A stretch of DNA of 64,000 bases from an uncultured Gammaproteobacteria bacterium (lineage in GTDB: Bacteria; Pseudomonadota; Gammaproteobacteria; HK1): positions 2,223,001 to 2,287,000 of the forward strand of contig OY282353.1 in assembly GCA_958295465.1 (NCBI GenBank). The letters run 5' to 3'. Below, piece after piece: positions 55,506 to 63,289 of the stretch; positions within the stretch are counted from its first letter, which is position 1, and each line of letters begins with the position of its first letter. A program made the position numbers and the translations under genes. The notes below the pieces were generated by a model, which did not search any database, was not told where the DNA came from, and worked only from the letters and a program-made list of their open reading frames with translations.

Positions 55506-56580
55506 ACACGTCCTCGAACATTTCCCTGGCCATGGCGAAACGGCGTCTCACCTGATTTGCGCTGTTGGGTCCCCGGGTAATCGCATCCACGAATTCCTCG
55601 TTGCCCATGAGACGGTAAAACGCCTCTCGTGCAACGGCGGCATTTTCTTTGACAACTTCCCTCGGATAGTGCGAAAAGCCCGTGGACATGACGTCCCAGA
55701 GGGAGGCATTGAGCACACTGCGTCTGTCCTGCCCTGGCTCATGTTTCCGAAATGCGTGTCTGCCGAACAAAGAGAAATTGTTGTCGAGCGTAGTCCTGAA
55801 CTGTGAAGACAACGCAGACAGGGACTCCGGCCGAGCGTTCATTGCTCTGAGACCATCGGCAAGAAAATTATCCATGTCCCGGTACTTTTCGAGACCCAGA
55901 ATCTGAAACGCACAAAACCGGTTTACGAACTCGCGATCCCGCATTGTCGAAGTCCGCAGGCTACCTCCGGTCGCTTTCAGAAAAGCCCCGGTCCGCGACT
56001 CGTCCTTCAGAAATCGGGTCGCATCACCCATGTACAGGCAATTGCGCATCTGTTGCCGGGACAGGGGAACCCCGCCGTTCACTCGCTCGAAGATGTCCAG
56101 CCGAGCCTGTTCGGGGACCTTCGCGTCGATGACGTACAGGATCAGATTGCAGTCCTCGACACGATTTTGCAGCTTGGGCGTCAGATCTTCGAATTTCTTG
56201 CGGTTCAGTTCGGGCCGGTCCTCAAGTCGGAGCTGGAGTTCGTTGTTCACGAAGCGCTGGAAGGTGGTCAGCCTTTGCAGGCCGTCCACGACCACCAGAC
56301 GTTCCCGGTCGTCCTCCGCGAGATAGAAGACGGGCAGAGGGATCCGCATCACCACGGACTCGATCAGCCTGCTCTGCTTGTCCGGATCCCAGATGAAATC
56401 ACGCTGAAAGTCCGGATCCATCACGAACGCTTCCCGCTCTATCCTGCGCAGAACGTCATGCACCGTACGGGTCTCGTTCCGTATCAGCAGGGTGTCGATG
56501 GGATAGTCGCCCCAAGAGGCGGTTTGGCCGTCTCCCAGACCTTCGATCTCCTCGGGCTCCGCTTCGGTGAGTGTCGTCAT
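55486..56580 (-). CDS. DUF262 (GmrS/ParB-like nuclease domain) protein
   Basis: A 364-residue protein with the DUF262 N-terminal domain: YPIDTLLIRNETRTVHDVLR, MDPDFQRDFIWDPDKQSRLI, VMRIPLPVFYLAED and the signature VVDGLQRLTTF (residues 98-107). DUF262 proteins include GmrSD-type restriction enzymes and solitary defence effectors, with ParB-like nucleotide-dependent nuclease folds. The C-terminal half is helical and unassigned. It is first in the minus-strand operon and overlaps the AAA gene, a tie typical of paired defence genes. DNA here is lower in GC than the flanks. Confidence 0.88.
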   Translation of the reverse strand: MTTLTEAEPEEIEGLGDGQTASWGDYPIDTLLIRNETRTVHDVLRRIEREAFVMDPDFQRDFIWDPDKQSRLIESVVMRIPLPVFYLAEDDRERLVVVDGLQRLTTFQRFVNNELQLRLEDRPELNRKKFEDLTPKLQNRVEDCNLILYVIDAKVPEQARLDIFERVNGGVPLSRQQMRNCLYMGDATRFLKDESRTGAFLKATGGSLRTSTMRDREFVNRFCAFQILGLEKYRDMDNFLADGLRAMNARPESLSALSSQFRTTLDNNFSLFGRHAFRKHEPGQDRRSVLNASLWDVMSTGFSHYPREVVKENAAVAREAFYRLMGNEEFVDAITRGPNSANQVRRRFAMAREMFEDVFGAYPA

Positions 56581-56970
56581 GTTGCTTGTCCCGCGTTGGT
56601 GTCCATCGGTTGCCGTTTGGTGGACCTTGCTCGCCGATTGTGGGAATCCCGGGCGTTGCGCGCAACGTCCAGGTCAATCCAGCACGGATGCGCACACGCG
56701 GCTCCGTATGGACGTAGAGCAGATCATCGTACTCACCGGCTTTGGCGCCGAATCGCACGCAACGGCACAAATCCCGTCCCGTCCGATTGCGGTCGTACCG
56801 GCGGGTGCGTAGCAGCCGTTCGAGGTAGCCATGGTGTCGGCCCCTGAGGCGTGATCATGTCAATATAGGCCGCGCGCCTGCCGACGCCAACCCCGTAGCG
56901 ACTCCCGGCGTCCTGCGGCCCGGGCGCCGATTCAACTTTCTCCCACGCGAGGGCGAGGGTGTTCTGACTC
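56581..56970. other. Upstream region of the DUF262 operon
   Basis: About 390 bases with no assigned gene. A minus-strand frame reads FGAKAGEYDDLLYVHTEPRV but lacks a recognised family and start. The operon promoter should be here; none was identified with confidence. Confidence 0.35.
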
Positions 56971-57062
56971 TCAGGCCGCCTGCTCCTCCACGTCCTCGCT
57001 GCCGATGGCGCCCTCTTTCCGCGCCGCCTCGATCTCTTCGACGGAGTAGCCCAGGACCTCGT
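56971..57062 (-). pseudogene. CaiB/BaiF-type CoA-transferase C-terminal remnant
   Basis: The minus-strand frame ends EVLGYSVEEIEAARKEGAIG then SEDVEEQAA and stop, which resembles the last 30 residues of family III CoA-transferases (VLGYSxEEIxxLxxxGAI). It is cut at 57062 by an IS-end sequence. Confidence 0.55.
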
Positions 57063-57111
57063 GGAGTTGCCCCGTTTCAGTGGACAGTGAAAGGCTTGGG
57101 TTTCGGACAGC
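57063..57111 (+). repeat. IS-end sequence, copy C
   Basis: Nearly identical to 53981-54030 over the first 23 bases (GGAGTTGCCCCGTTTCAGTG and GAC) and similar beyond (GGCTTGGGTTTC, CAGCTT). It separates the CoA-transferase remnant from an IS256-type remnant. Confidence 0.75.
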
Positions 57112-57259
57112 TTCTCGTGACCGAACGACGACAGGTACTCCTCGAACTCTGCCCGAACCGCAGCCTCGATCAGCCGCCTCGCCCCGGATCGCAGAAACTC
57201 CGTGAGGGGTCCGAAACCCGTGCTGGCGCCGCCAGTGAAACCACAGTATCGTTGCTCAT
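57112..57259 (-). mobile_element. IS256-family transposase, N-terminal fragment with frameshift
   Basis: From ATG 57259 the minus strand reads MSNDTVVSLAAPARVSDP, then a one-base deletion in a C run shifts frame; the next frame continues LTEFLRSGARRLIEAAVRAE and FEEYLSSFGHEKL. This is the start of an IS256-group (Mutator-like) transposase. Only about 48 residues remain. Confidence 0.8.
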
Positions 57260-57644
57260 GTGCGGTGTACTCCTCTTGCCGAAACCGTCGTTTCCAGACT
57301 CGATTTCAGCAAAGACACGCCGCACGTCTCAACTCATCCCTACACCACTTTCAGCCATAGCTCACTACCCGCTTGCGCGCGCCTTGGACAAGGCGCGGCG
57401 TCTGTCAAACCGGCGCCATCCGTGCTCAAATAGCGTTATTCGATACCGATTTTCTTGTGGGGTACGGACGTGGTGTACGGGTGAACGGATCGCGTTTTAT
57501 CCTATGAATATAGGGATTTCGTGGAGGTGATCCGAGAGCGCAGGCGTCCCGCCTGTCTGCAGACCGGAAGCCCGCCGCGAGGTACAACGAACGGGACGCC
57601 CGCGTGCCCGACGCGATGGCGGCCCGTTCGGAGAATGCCTCGAC
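57260..57644. other. Leader region of the asparagine-synthetase-like gene
   Basis: About 385 bases, partly AT-rich. A short frame from ATG 57505 (MNIGISWR) and a frame from 57521 are present, but neither looks like a RiPP precursor. No precursor peptide gene was recognised here. Confidence 0.4.
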
Positions 57645-59492
57645 ATGAACTACATCTGCGGCATCCGCTCCCGCGGCGACGCCCACGGGCTGGCCGCGGT
57701 GCTGGCGGAGCTCGGCCCGGCGGCGCATGGAGGGGAGTGGACGGCGGCGGGCGCCGGGGTCGGTCTCGGTTTCCGGCGCATCCCTGCCGCGCCGGACATC
57801 GAGGCGCTGCATTTCGACCGCGAGGCGGATCTGGCGGCGGTCGTGGACGTCCGGCTCGACGATCGCGCCGGCCTGTGCGACGCCCTCGGCGTGCGCCCCT
57901 CCGAACGCGCCGGCCTTGCCGACGGCGCGCTGGTTCTGCGCGGCTACCGGCGCTGGGGACGAAACCTTCCGAGCCACCTTCTCGGCGACTACGCTTTTGC
58001 CGTGTGGGACGCCGGGAAGCGCATCCTCTTCTGCGCCCGGGACCCTGCGGGGGTCAAACCCTGCTACTACGCAGCCACGGTGCAGGGGTTCGTCTTCGCC
58101 AGCACCGTGGACGCCGTCCTTGCCGCACCGGGGGTGTCCGGCGAGCTCGACGAGGCCGTGGTGGCGCGTTCGCTGACACGCGCCGGCCTCGACGACACCG
58201 GCCACACGTTCTTCAAGCAGGTGCGCAAGCTGCCGCCGGGCCACTCCCTCACTCTGGCGAACGGCGTCTCCTCGTCACCTCCCGTCGTGCAATTGGAGCG
58301 GTACTGGCGGCCTGAACACGTCCCGGTCGTGCGGCGGGCCTCCGACGACGACTACGCGGAGGAGCTCCTCGATCTCTTCGCGCAAGCCGTCGGCGCCCGC
58401 CTGCACGGCGCGGATCCCATCGGCGCGCATCTCAGCGGCGGCCTGGATTCGTCCAGCATCGCCGTTCTCGCGGCGCGCGAATTGCGGCGACGGGGCCGGC
58501 CGGCGCCGCTCGCCTTCAGTTGGCTGCCGCAGCCCGGCGGCGAGCCGCCGAGCGAAACGCACGCCGCCGAGTACGACCTCGTCGATGCCGTGTGCCGGCA
58601 GGAAGGGCTGCGGGTGTTCCACCGCTCGCCGAGCGCCGGAGACCTTGTCGACCTGCTGCGCCTCGACGGCGCCCGCCCCGGCACGCACGTCCTCATCAGC
58701 GAAGACGTGGTGCAGCGCTGCGCGGAAGAGCAAGGCGTGCGCGTGCTGCTTTCCGGCTGGGGCGGAGACCATGGCGTTTCCTTCAGCGGCCTCGGACACC
58801 ACGCGCAGCTTCTGTTGAGCGGGCGCTGGTCCGAGCTGGCCGCCGCCGCCCGCCTGCGCGGCAAGGCCCCGTTCCGGTTCCTGGCGGGCGTGGCGCTGCC
58901 GCTGGTGCATCCACGCCTGCCGTTGGAGCTGCGCCGGCGGTCGTTCGGCTACGAACCGTGGCGTCGCCGCTGGCTGGTGGACCCCGCGCTGGCCCGGCGC
59001 ACGAAGGTCGAGCCGAAACGCAAACCCCGCCTCGTGGGCATGAGGCGCGCCATGCTGTGGCTATTGCGCAACGGCGGGCTCGGCGAACGCATCGAAGGGT
59101 GGGCGGCCGGCGGCGCGCGGCGCGGCATCGAATACCGCTACCCGCTGCTGGACCGCCGCCTGCTGGAATTCGCGCTCGGCTTGCCGCCCGAACAGTTTCT
59201 GCGTGGAAAGTGGAACCGCTGGCTGATGCGCCATGCGTTGCGGGACGTCCTGCCGCCGTCGATCCGCTGGAATCAGAGCAAGCACGACCCGGCCCGGTAC
59301 GACCCGCTGTTCGACGCCTTCGCGGAAGCCTTGCCGCTGGTGCGGCGGCGGCTGGAAGCCCGTGACGTCCCACCGTCCCGGGCGCGCTACATCGACATGC
59401 CGCGCCTGATCGAGCTGCTGGACACGGCCCGCTTCCGCGCCGAGCCACGGTTCGCTTCCATCCACAGGGCGTTGCAGCTTCTCGATTTCTGA
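57645..59492 (+). CDS. Asparagine-synthetase-like amidotransferase/cyclase
   Basis: A 615-residue protein with an N-terminal glutamine-amidotransferase-like domain (HLLGDYAFAVWDAGKRILFC; ARDPAGVKPCYYA) and a C-terminal ATP-pyrophosphatase domain with the PP loop SGGLDSS at 264-270, LLSGWGGDHGVSFSG and KWNRWLMRHAL. The usual catalytic Cys2 is not at the N-terminus: the sequence begins MNYICG, with Cys at 5, and no processing to expose it is evident. Such proteins serve as asparagine synthetase or as lasso-peptide-type macrocyclases (McjC). The neighbours favour a natural-product role. ATG 57645 is the first start of the homologous region. Confidence 0.82.
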   Translation: MNYICGIRSRGDAHGLAAVLAELGPAAHGGEWTAAGAGVGLGFRRIPAAPDIEALHFDREADLAAVVDVRLDDRAGLCDALGVRPSERAGLADGALVLRGYRRWGRNLPSHLLGDYAFAVWDAGKRILFCARDPAGVKPCYYAATVQGFVFASTVDAVLAAPGVSGELDEAVVARSLTRAGLDDTGHTFFKQVRKLPPGHSLTLANGVSSSPPVVQLERYWRPEHVPVVRRASDDDYAEELLDLFAQAVGARLHGADPIGAHLSGGLDSSSIAVLAARELRRRGRPAPLAFSWLPQPGGEPPSETHAAEYDLVDAVCRQEGLRVFHRSPSAGDLVDLLRLDGARPGTHVLISEDVVQRCAEEQGVRVLLSGWGGDHGVSFSGLGHHAQLLLSGRWSELAAAARLRGKAPFRFLAGVALPLVHPRLPLELRRRSFGYEPWRRRWLVDPALARRTKVEPKRKPRLVGMRRAMLWLLRNGGLGERIEGWAAGGARRGIEYRYPLLDRRLLEFALGLPPEQFLRGKWNRWLMRHALRDVLPPSIRWNQSKHDPARYDPLFDAFAEALPLVRRRLEARDVPPSRARYIDMPRLIELLDTARFRAEPRFASIHRALQLLDF

Positions 59493-59644
59493 TGCCTCGA
59501 AACACCGCCGGGCGCGCGGTGGCCGCGACGCGGCGGGCCGGAGTCCCATTGCGCCACGGTTCCACGAGGCCACCGCTTCCCGTCGCTCCCCGGAAGCGTC
59601 TTCGTTCCCCGCCGGCGACGGCGCCGGCTCCCGGCCGGTCCCCG
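59493..59644. other. Convergent intergenic region
   Basis: About 150 bases between converging genes. GC-rich with short dyads (for example GGCGCCGG... CCGGC), but no clear T-run terminator or small gene was found. Confidence 0.35.
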
Positions 59645-60598
59645 TCAGTCCGCCCGCCCGGGAGGGAGCACCGGGTAGCCGCAGGCCGACATGACCCGCC
59701 CGTGGGCGCGCACCACCTCCCGCGCCTGTGCCGCGGTCAGGTACCGCCGCCAGTCGCCCGACCTGCCCGAGCGGAAGAAGCGTCTCGCGCGCGGGGGGCT
59801 TTCCCGGAAGCCGTCCCGCTCCTCGTCCTCCCGCAGCCGGTCGAAGTCGGCGGCCGCGACGGCGCGCTGCAACCGCCGCCGCTCGTCCGGCGCGCCGTCC
59901 AGCCCCAGGAACCGGACCATGCGCGCGAGCTGGCCGAAGGTGTCCGCCAGCAGGTCCTCGTAGCGCACCACGAGCACCGGAAACGGCGCGACCGTCCAGC
60001 TCTCGACGTGGCCCGACCAGTCGAGCAGACGCTCCCGCAGGTGGCGGCCGGACGCCGGATTCTCGTGGTGGGGATCGTTCATCTTCGCGATGATCCGGGA
60101 GAAGTCCCCGTGGCCGAAATGGAACGCCCAGGAGACCGCCACGTCGAGCGGGTTGCGCATCAGGTAGACGGCGCCGACCGTCACCTCCTCCGGGAACAGC
60201 GGCTCGCCCGCGGGGGTGTCGTGCAGGGCGTCGTGGGCCTTGCAGAACAGGCGCGCGCCGTCGCGCGCGGCCTGCTCGGCGCTGGCCCGGCAGACGCCGG
60301 GGCGCAGCGTGTCCACTTCGTCGTCGGTGCACAGGGAGGACTCCACGCCGGCCAGGTCGTCGAACTGCTCCCGGCTGCTCGACTGCTTCCCTTGCAGCGT
60401 CCCGGGAAGCCGGTTGGCCGGCACGTCCTTCCCCGAAGCGACGTTCGCCAGCAACAGGCGCGTCCAGGTGTTGCCGGACTTCGGGTAGGAGGCGAGCCAG
60501 GCGATGCGGCGCCTGCCCGCCACCGGATGCGCCGACGGCTCACGGTGCGGCGGTGCGCGGCCATGGCCCGGCGCCCGTTCCTCGCCGGCGGCGTTCAC
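59645..60598 (-). CDS. PAPS-dependent sulfotransferase 1
   Basis: A 317-residue cytosolic-type sulfotransferase. The 5'-phosphosulfate loop WLASYPKSGNTWTRLLLANV includes PKSGNTW at about 39-45, the 3'-phosphate site appears as VYLMRNPLDVAVSWAFHFGH and the region VVRYEDLLADTFGQLARMV follows. It transfers sulfate from PAPS to a hydroxyl or amine. GTG start at 60598 overlaps the kinase gene stop as GTGA, so it is last in the operon. The released PAP could be removed by cysQ at 28.7 kb. Confidence 0.88.
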   Translation of the reverse strand: MNAAGEERAPGHGRAPPHREPSAHPVAGRRRIAWLASYPKSGNTWTRLLLANVASGKDVPANRLPGTLQGKQSSSREQFDDLAGVESSLCTDDEVDTLRPGVCRASAEQAARDGARLFCKAHDALHDTPAGEPLFPEEVTVGAVYLMRNPLDVAVSWAFHFGHGDFSRIIAKMNDPHHENPASGRHLRERLLDWSGHVESWTVAPFPVLVVRYEDLLADTFGQLARMVRFLGLDGAPDERRRLQRAVAAADFDRLREDEERDGFRESPPRARRFFRSGRSGDWRRYLTAAQAREVVRAHGRVMSACGYPVLPPGRAD

Positions 60599-61527
60599 GG
60601 CGTCGCGGGCCGGGCCGGCAGCGCCTCGGCCAGGCACGCCACGCCCTCCTCGAACCGCCCGTGCAGCTGCGGGCGATGGAACACCGACACCTGCACGTGC
60701 CGGGCCGCCGCGGCCAGCAGCGACTCGAACAGCCTCCGGCGTCCCACGATGGCGACGGCCTGCCGCGGCCGGAAGAGCGCGTCGTACAACGCGAAGGTCG
60801 CGCGCCGCCGGGTCAGCCGCTCGATGCGGCAGTGCGCGCCGTCCCGTGGAGGGCCGGTCGAGTACGACAGGCAGTGCAGCGTTCGCAGCCGGCCCGCGGT
60901 GTGCGGCGACCACCGGGCAGGGTCGGCGAACCGCTTCCCGACGCCCGCGCGCACCGGCGCACCGGGCACGGCTCCCGTCAGGACCGAGGCGTCCGGCCAC
61001 AGCTTCAGGTCCGCTTTGGCGCGGTAGCACTTCGCCTGCGTCCCGAACGAAGCGGGGTCCAGGATCAGCATGTCGTCGGTGAAGAGCGGGTACCCGCGCG
61101 CGGCCAGCGCCGCCGCCAGGGTGGATTTGCCCGCCCCCGGCGGGCCGGTGAACGCATGGACCGTCCGGCCGCGACCGACGGCGCTCGCATGAAGGGGCAG
61201 CAGGCCGCGCTGCAAGGCCAGGGCGCCCCAGACCGAGTCGAGCAGGAAGAGCCGGACGTCGGCCGGCGCCACGTCGCGTTGCGCCGCATAACGGACGCTC
61301 TCGCCGCCTTCGACGAGGAACCGCACGCCGCACGGCGGCTTGATCAGCATTCGGTCGCCGGCGTACCACCAGGCGGCGCCCCCGGCCTCCACCGCCGGCA
61401 GGGTGTCGGGCACCACGCCGCGCCGAATGGTGACGTCCGCGCCGCACGTCCGCAGCCAGGATGACGCCACGCCCAGGTCGAGATCCGCAGCGACGGTGAA
61501 AGGAACATCCTCCGGCGGCGTCGTCAT
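60595..61527 (-). CDS. HprK-like kinase
   Basis: A 310-residue protein with an HPr-kinase-like P-loop: LLPLHASAVGRGRTVHAFTG then PPGAGKST (Walker A, 128-136) and FTDDMLIL (acidic pair at 151-152). Length and the lack of the true HprK signature place it among the HprK-related kinases in natural-product clusters, including lasso-peptide tailoring kinases. ATG 61527 overlaps the oxygenase stop (ATGA). Likely phosphorylates a peptide or small molecule made here; substrate unproven. Confidence 0.8.
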   Translation of the reverse strand: MTTPPEDVPFTVAADLDLGVASSWLRTCGADVTIRRGVVPDTLPAVEAGGAAWWYAGDRMLIKPPCGVRFLVEGGESVRYAAQRDVAPADVRLFLLDSVWGALALQRGLLPLHASAVGRGRTVHAFTGPPGAGKSTLAAALAARGYPLFTDDMLILDPASFGTQAKCYRAKADLKLWPDASVLTGAVPGAPVRAGVGKRFADPARWSPHTAGRLRTLHCLSYSTGPPRDGAHCRIERLTRRRATFALYDALFRPRQAVAIVGRRRLFESLLAAAARHVQVSVFHRPQLHGRFEEGVACLAEALPARPATP

Positions 61528-62315
61528 TCGCGCGCCCCCCCGCGACGCGCCCGATCGGAGTTCGCAACGGAAGGAGCGTGGTCCCCGGCGGCCCGCCGGA
61601 CCCGGACGACCCGCTGTTTCCAGTCGTCCGGAAGCGCGAAGCCCTGGCTCCACCGGAACGTCCGCTCGCAGAGGACCCCGTGCCAGAACAGGGGCTCCCC
61701 GGAGGACGTCCTGAAGAAGTACGCCACGTCGTTCCGGTCCGGCACCACGACCATGTCGCCGGTGCGCGGGTCGAGGTAACGAAACGACGACCGGCCCGGC
61801 TCCGCCACTTCCACCAGAAACACGACCCAGCCGATGTAGTTGTAGCGGTCCGAATGCCATCCCCTGAATGCGCCCGGCGGATAGAGCTGATCTCCCAGGC
61901 AAGGGCACTCGCAGGAAAAGAAACGGTCGACGCTGTCGCGCAACGGCTGGATGCGCGGCGAGGGGTTCGGGTAGATGAGGTTGACGGGCCCGATGCGCCA
62001 TCCATGCTCCGGTGTCCGCCGGGCCGGCCGGCCCCGCGCGCGCCTGGCTCGCTCCACCCGCCGTTTCAGTTGCTTGTCGGCGTGCGTGCGCCGTTCCAGA
62101 AACGACATCCGCTCGACGTCCGGCGGGCGCAGCAACCTCTTTCGGTTCCTGGCGATGGTGGAGTCCTCGTCCGCGTTCGCAAAGTGGTCGAGGTCCAGCC
62201 CCTGCGGCAGCGTCGCCAGCGACCGCGCCCGTTCCGCCACTTCTTCGAAGCCGGCGATTTCGTCGAATGGAATCGCGAAGAACCTCTCCTCGCGGGACGC
62301 GCCGGAGACGCTCAT
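61524..62315 (-). CDS. Putative iron(II)/2-oxoglutarate-dependent oxygenase
   Basis: A 263-residue protein starting MSVSGASREERFFAIPFDEI. The double-stranded beta-helix region shows GAFRGWHSDRYNYIGWVVFL (His154 and Asp156 of an HxD motif), EPGRSSFRYLDPRTGDMVVV and PLFWHGV (His212, distal iron ligand), with Arg219 or Arg221 possibly binding 2-oxoglutarate. ATG 62315 with a GGGAG ribosome site is preferred; ATG 62432 would add 39 residues. Its stop overlaps the kinase start. Probably hydroxylates the cluster product. Confidence 0.75.
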   Translation of the reverse strand: MSVSGASREERFFAIPFDEIAGFEEVAERARSLATLPQGLDLDHFANADEDSTIARNRKRLLRPPDVERMSFLERRTHADKQLKRRVERARRARGRPARRTPEHGWRIGPVNLIYPNPSPRIQPLRDSVDRFFSCECPCLGDQLYPPGAFRGWHSDRYNYIGWVVFLVEVAEPGRSSFRYLDPRTGDMVVVPDRNDVAYFFRTSSGEPLFWHGVLCERTFRWSQGFALPDDWKQRVVRVRRAAGDHAPSVANSDRARRGGARE

Positions 62316-62437
62316 GGCCGATGCTCCCGCGGTCCCCGGACGCTGGCTGGCAGGCACGTGGCCCATGTCGCCGCCGGCGACACGGCCGGGCTCGGGCTGC
62401 CCGGAGGCGCCAGGGTCCGCGAGACGCCGCATTCGGG

Positions 62438-63289
62438 CTATTCCATGACGTCGTAGCCGAACCAGGCCAGGGTGTCCCGATGCGTCCGGAACACGCGGCT
62501 GAACGCCGCGACCTCCCCGGCGTCCAGGCGCGCCAGGTGGCGCGGATTCATGTCGGCCAGCATTTCGTCGTAGCCCTTCACCGCAAGGCGCCGGCGCAGG
62601 TCCAGGTCTTCGAGCTGCGGCACCAGGGAGCGAATCCCGTCCGCCACGCCCACCGGATCCGCGCACATCCGCTCGTAGGTGAAGAACACCCCGCGGTCTC
62701 CCCACGCCTCGAGGTTGCGGCGCTGCCGGGCCAGGCAGTTGGCCGCATGGGTCGCCGCCGCCGCCGGCAGGCTCTTGCCCTGCTCCTCGAACTGGCGGCG
62801 GTAGCGCCTTGGGAAGCTGGTGCGGTAGTAACGGCAGATGCCTTCGCAGACGGCGTAGGGGTTGCGCACCATGAACAGGAACCGGGCGTTGCGGAAGTGC
62901 CGGACGAGCTGTTCCACGCACAGCAGGTGCGACGGCGACTTGGTGACGAACACCGAGGCGCGGGCGTCGGCGGCCCAAGCTTGGAAGTACCATGCCTTGC
63001 GGGTGCGCGGCCAGTCGTGCTCCCGGGGGTCGGAGAACAGGTCGAGCCAGCGCTGCTCGGCGGCCCACAGCAACCCGGGGAGCCACCGGTCGGGGCCGTG
63101 TGGCCGCCACGGCAGCGGGCCGGCGTAGCCGTGCATCTTCTGGCCCTCCCGCGGCAGGCGCCAGACCGCGCGGCTGGCCTCCAGGGCGCCGGCCAGGAAG
63201 GAGGAGCCGCTGTCGTTCGGGCAGATGACGAACAGGTGGGCGTCGAGCAGGCGGGCGAGGTCCCGGTTGGCGGCGGGGATGCGGTTCAT
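62438..63289 (-). CDS. Sulfotransferase-like protein 2
   Basis: A 283-residue protein with FVICPNDSGSSFLAGALEAS (P-loop-like 5'-phosphosulfate site), ASVFVTKSPSHLLCVEQLVR and NARFLFMVRNPYAVCEGICR (3'-phosphate site), consistent with the sulfotransferase-3 type fold. The first loop is degenerate compared with sulfotransferase 1 (no PKSGT). ATG 63289 overlaps the preceding gene end. Followed by 122 bases before the oxygenase. Confidence 0.8.
   Translation of the reverse strand: MNRIPAANRDLARLLDAHLFVICPNDSGSSFLAGALEASRAVWRLPREGQKMHGYAGPLPWRPHGPDRWLPGLLWAAEQRWLDLFSDPREHDWPRTRKAWYFQAWAADARASVFVTKSPSHLLCVEQLVRHFRNARFLFMVRNPYAVCEGICRYYRTSFPRRYRRQFEEQGKSLPAAAATHAANCLARQRRNLEAWGDRGVFFTYERMCADPVGVADGIRSLVPQLEDLDLRRRLAVKGYDEMLADMNPRHLARLDAGEVAAFSRVFRTHRDTLAWFGYDVME

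Noticed and set aside
57505..57531. Possible RiPP precursor MNIGISWR before the Asn-synthetase-like gene
   Set aside because: Only eight codons, no leader or core pattern and a weak ribosome site.
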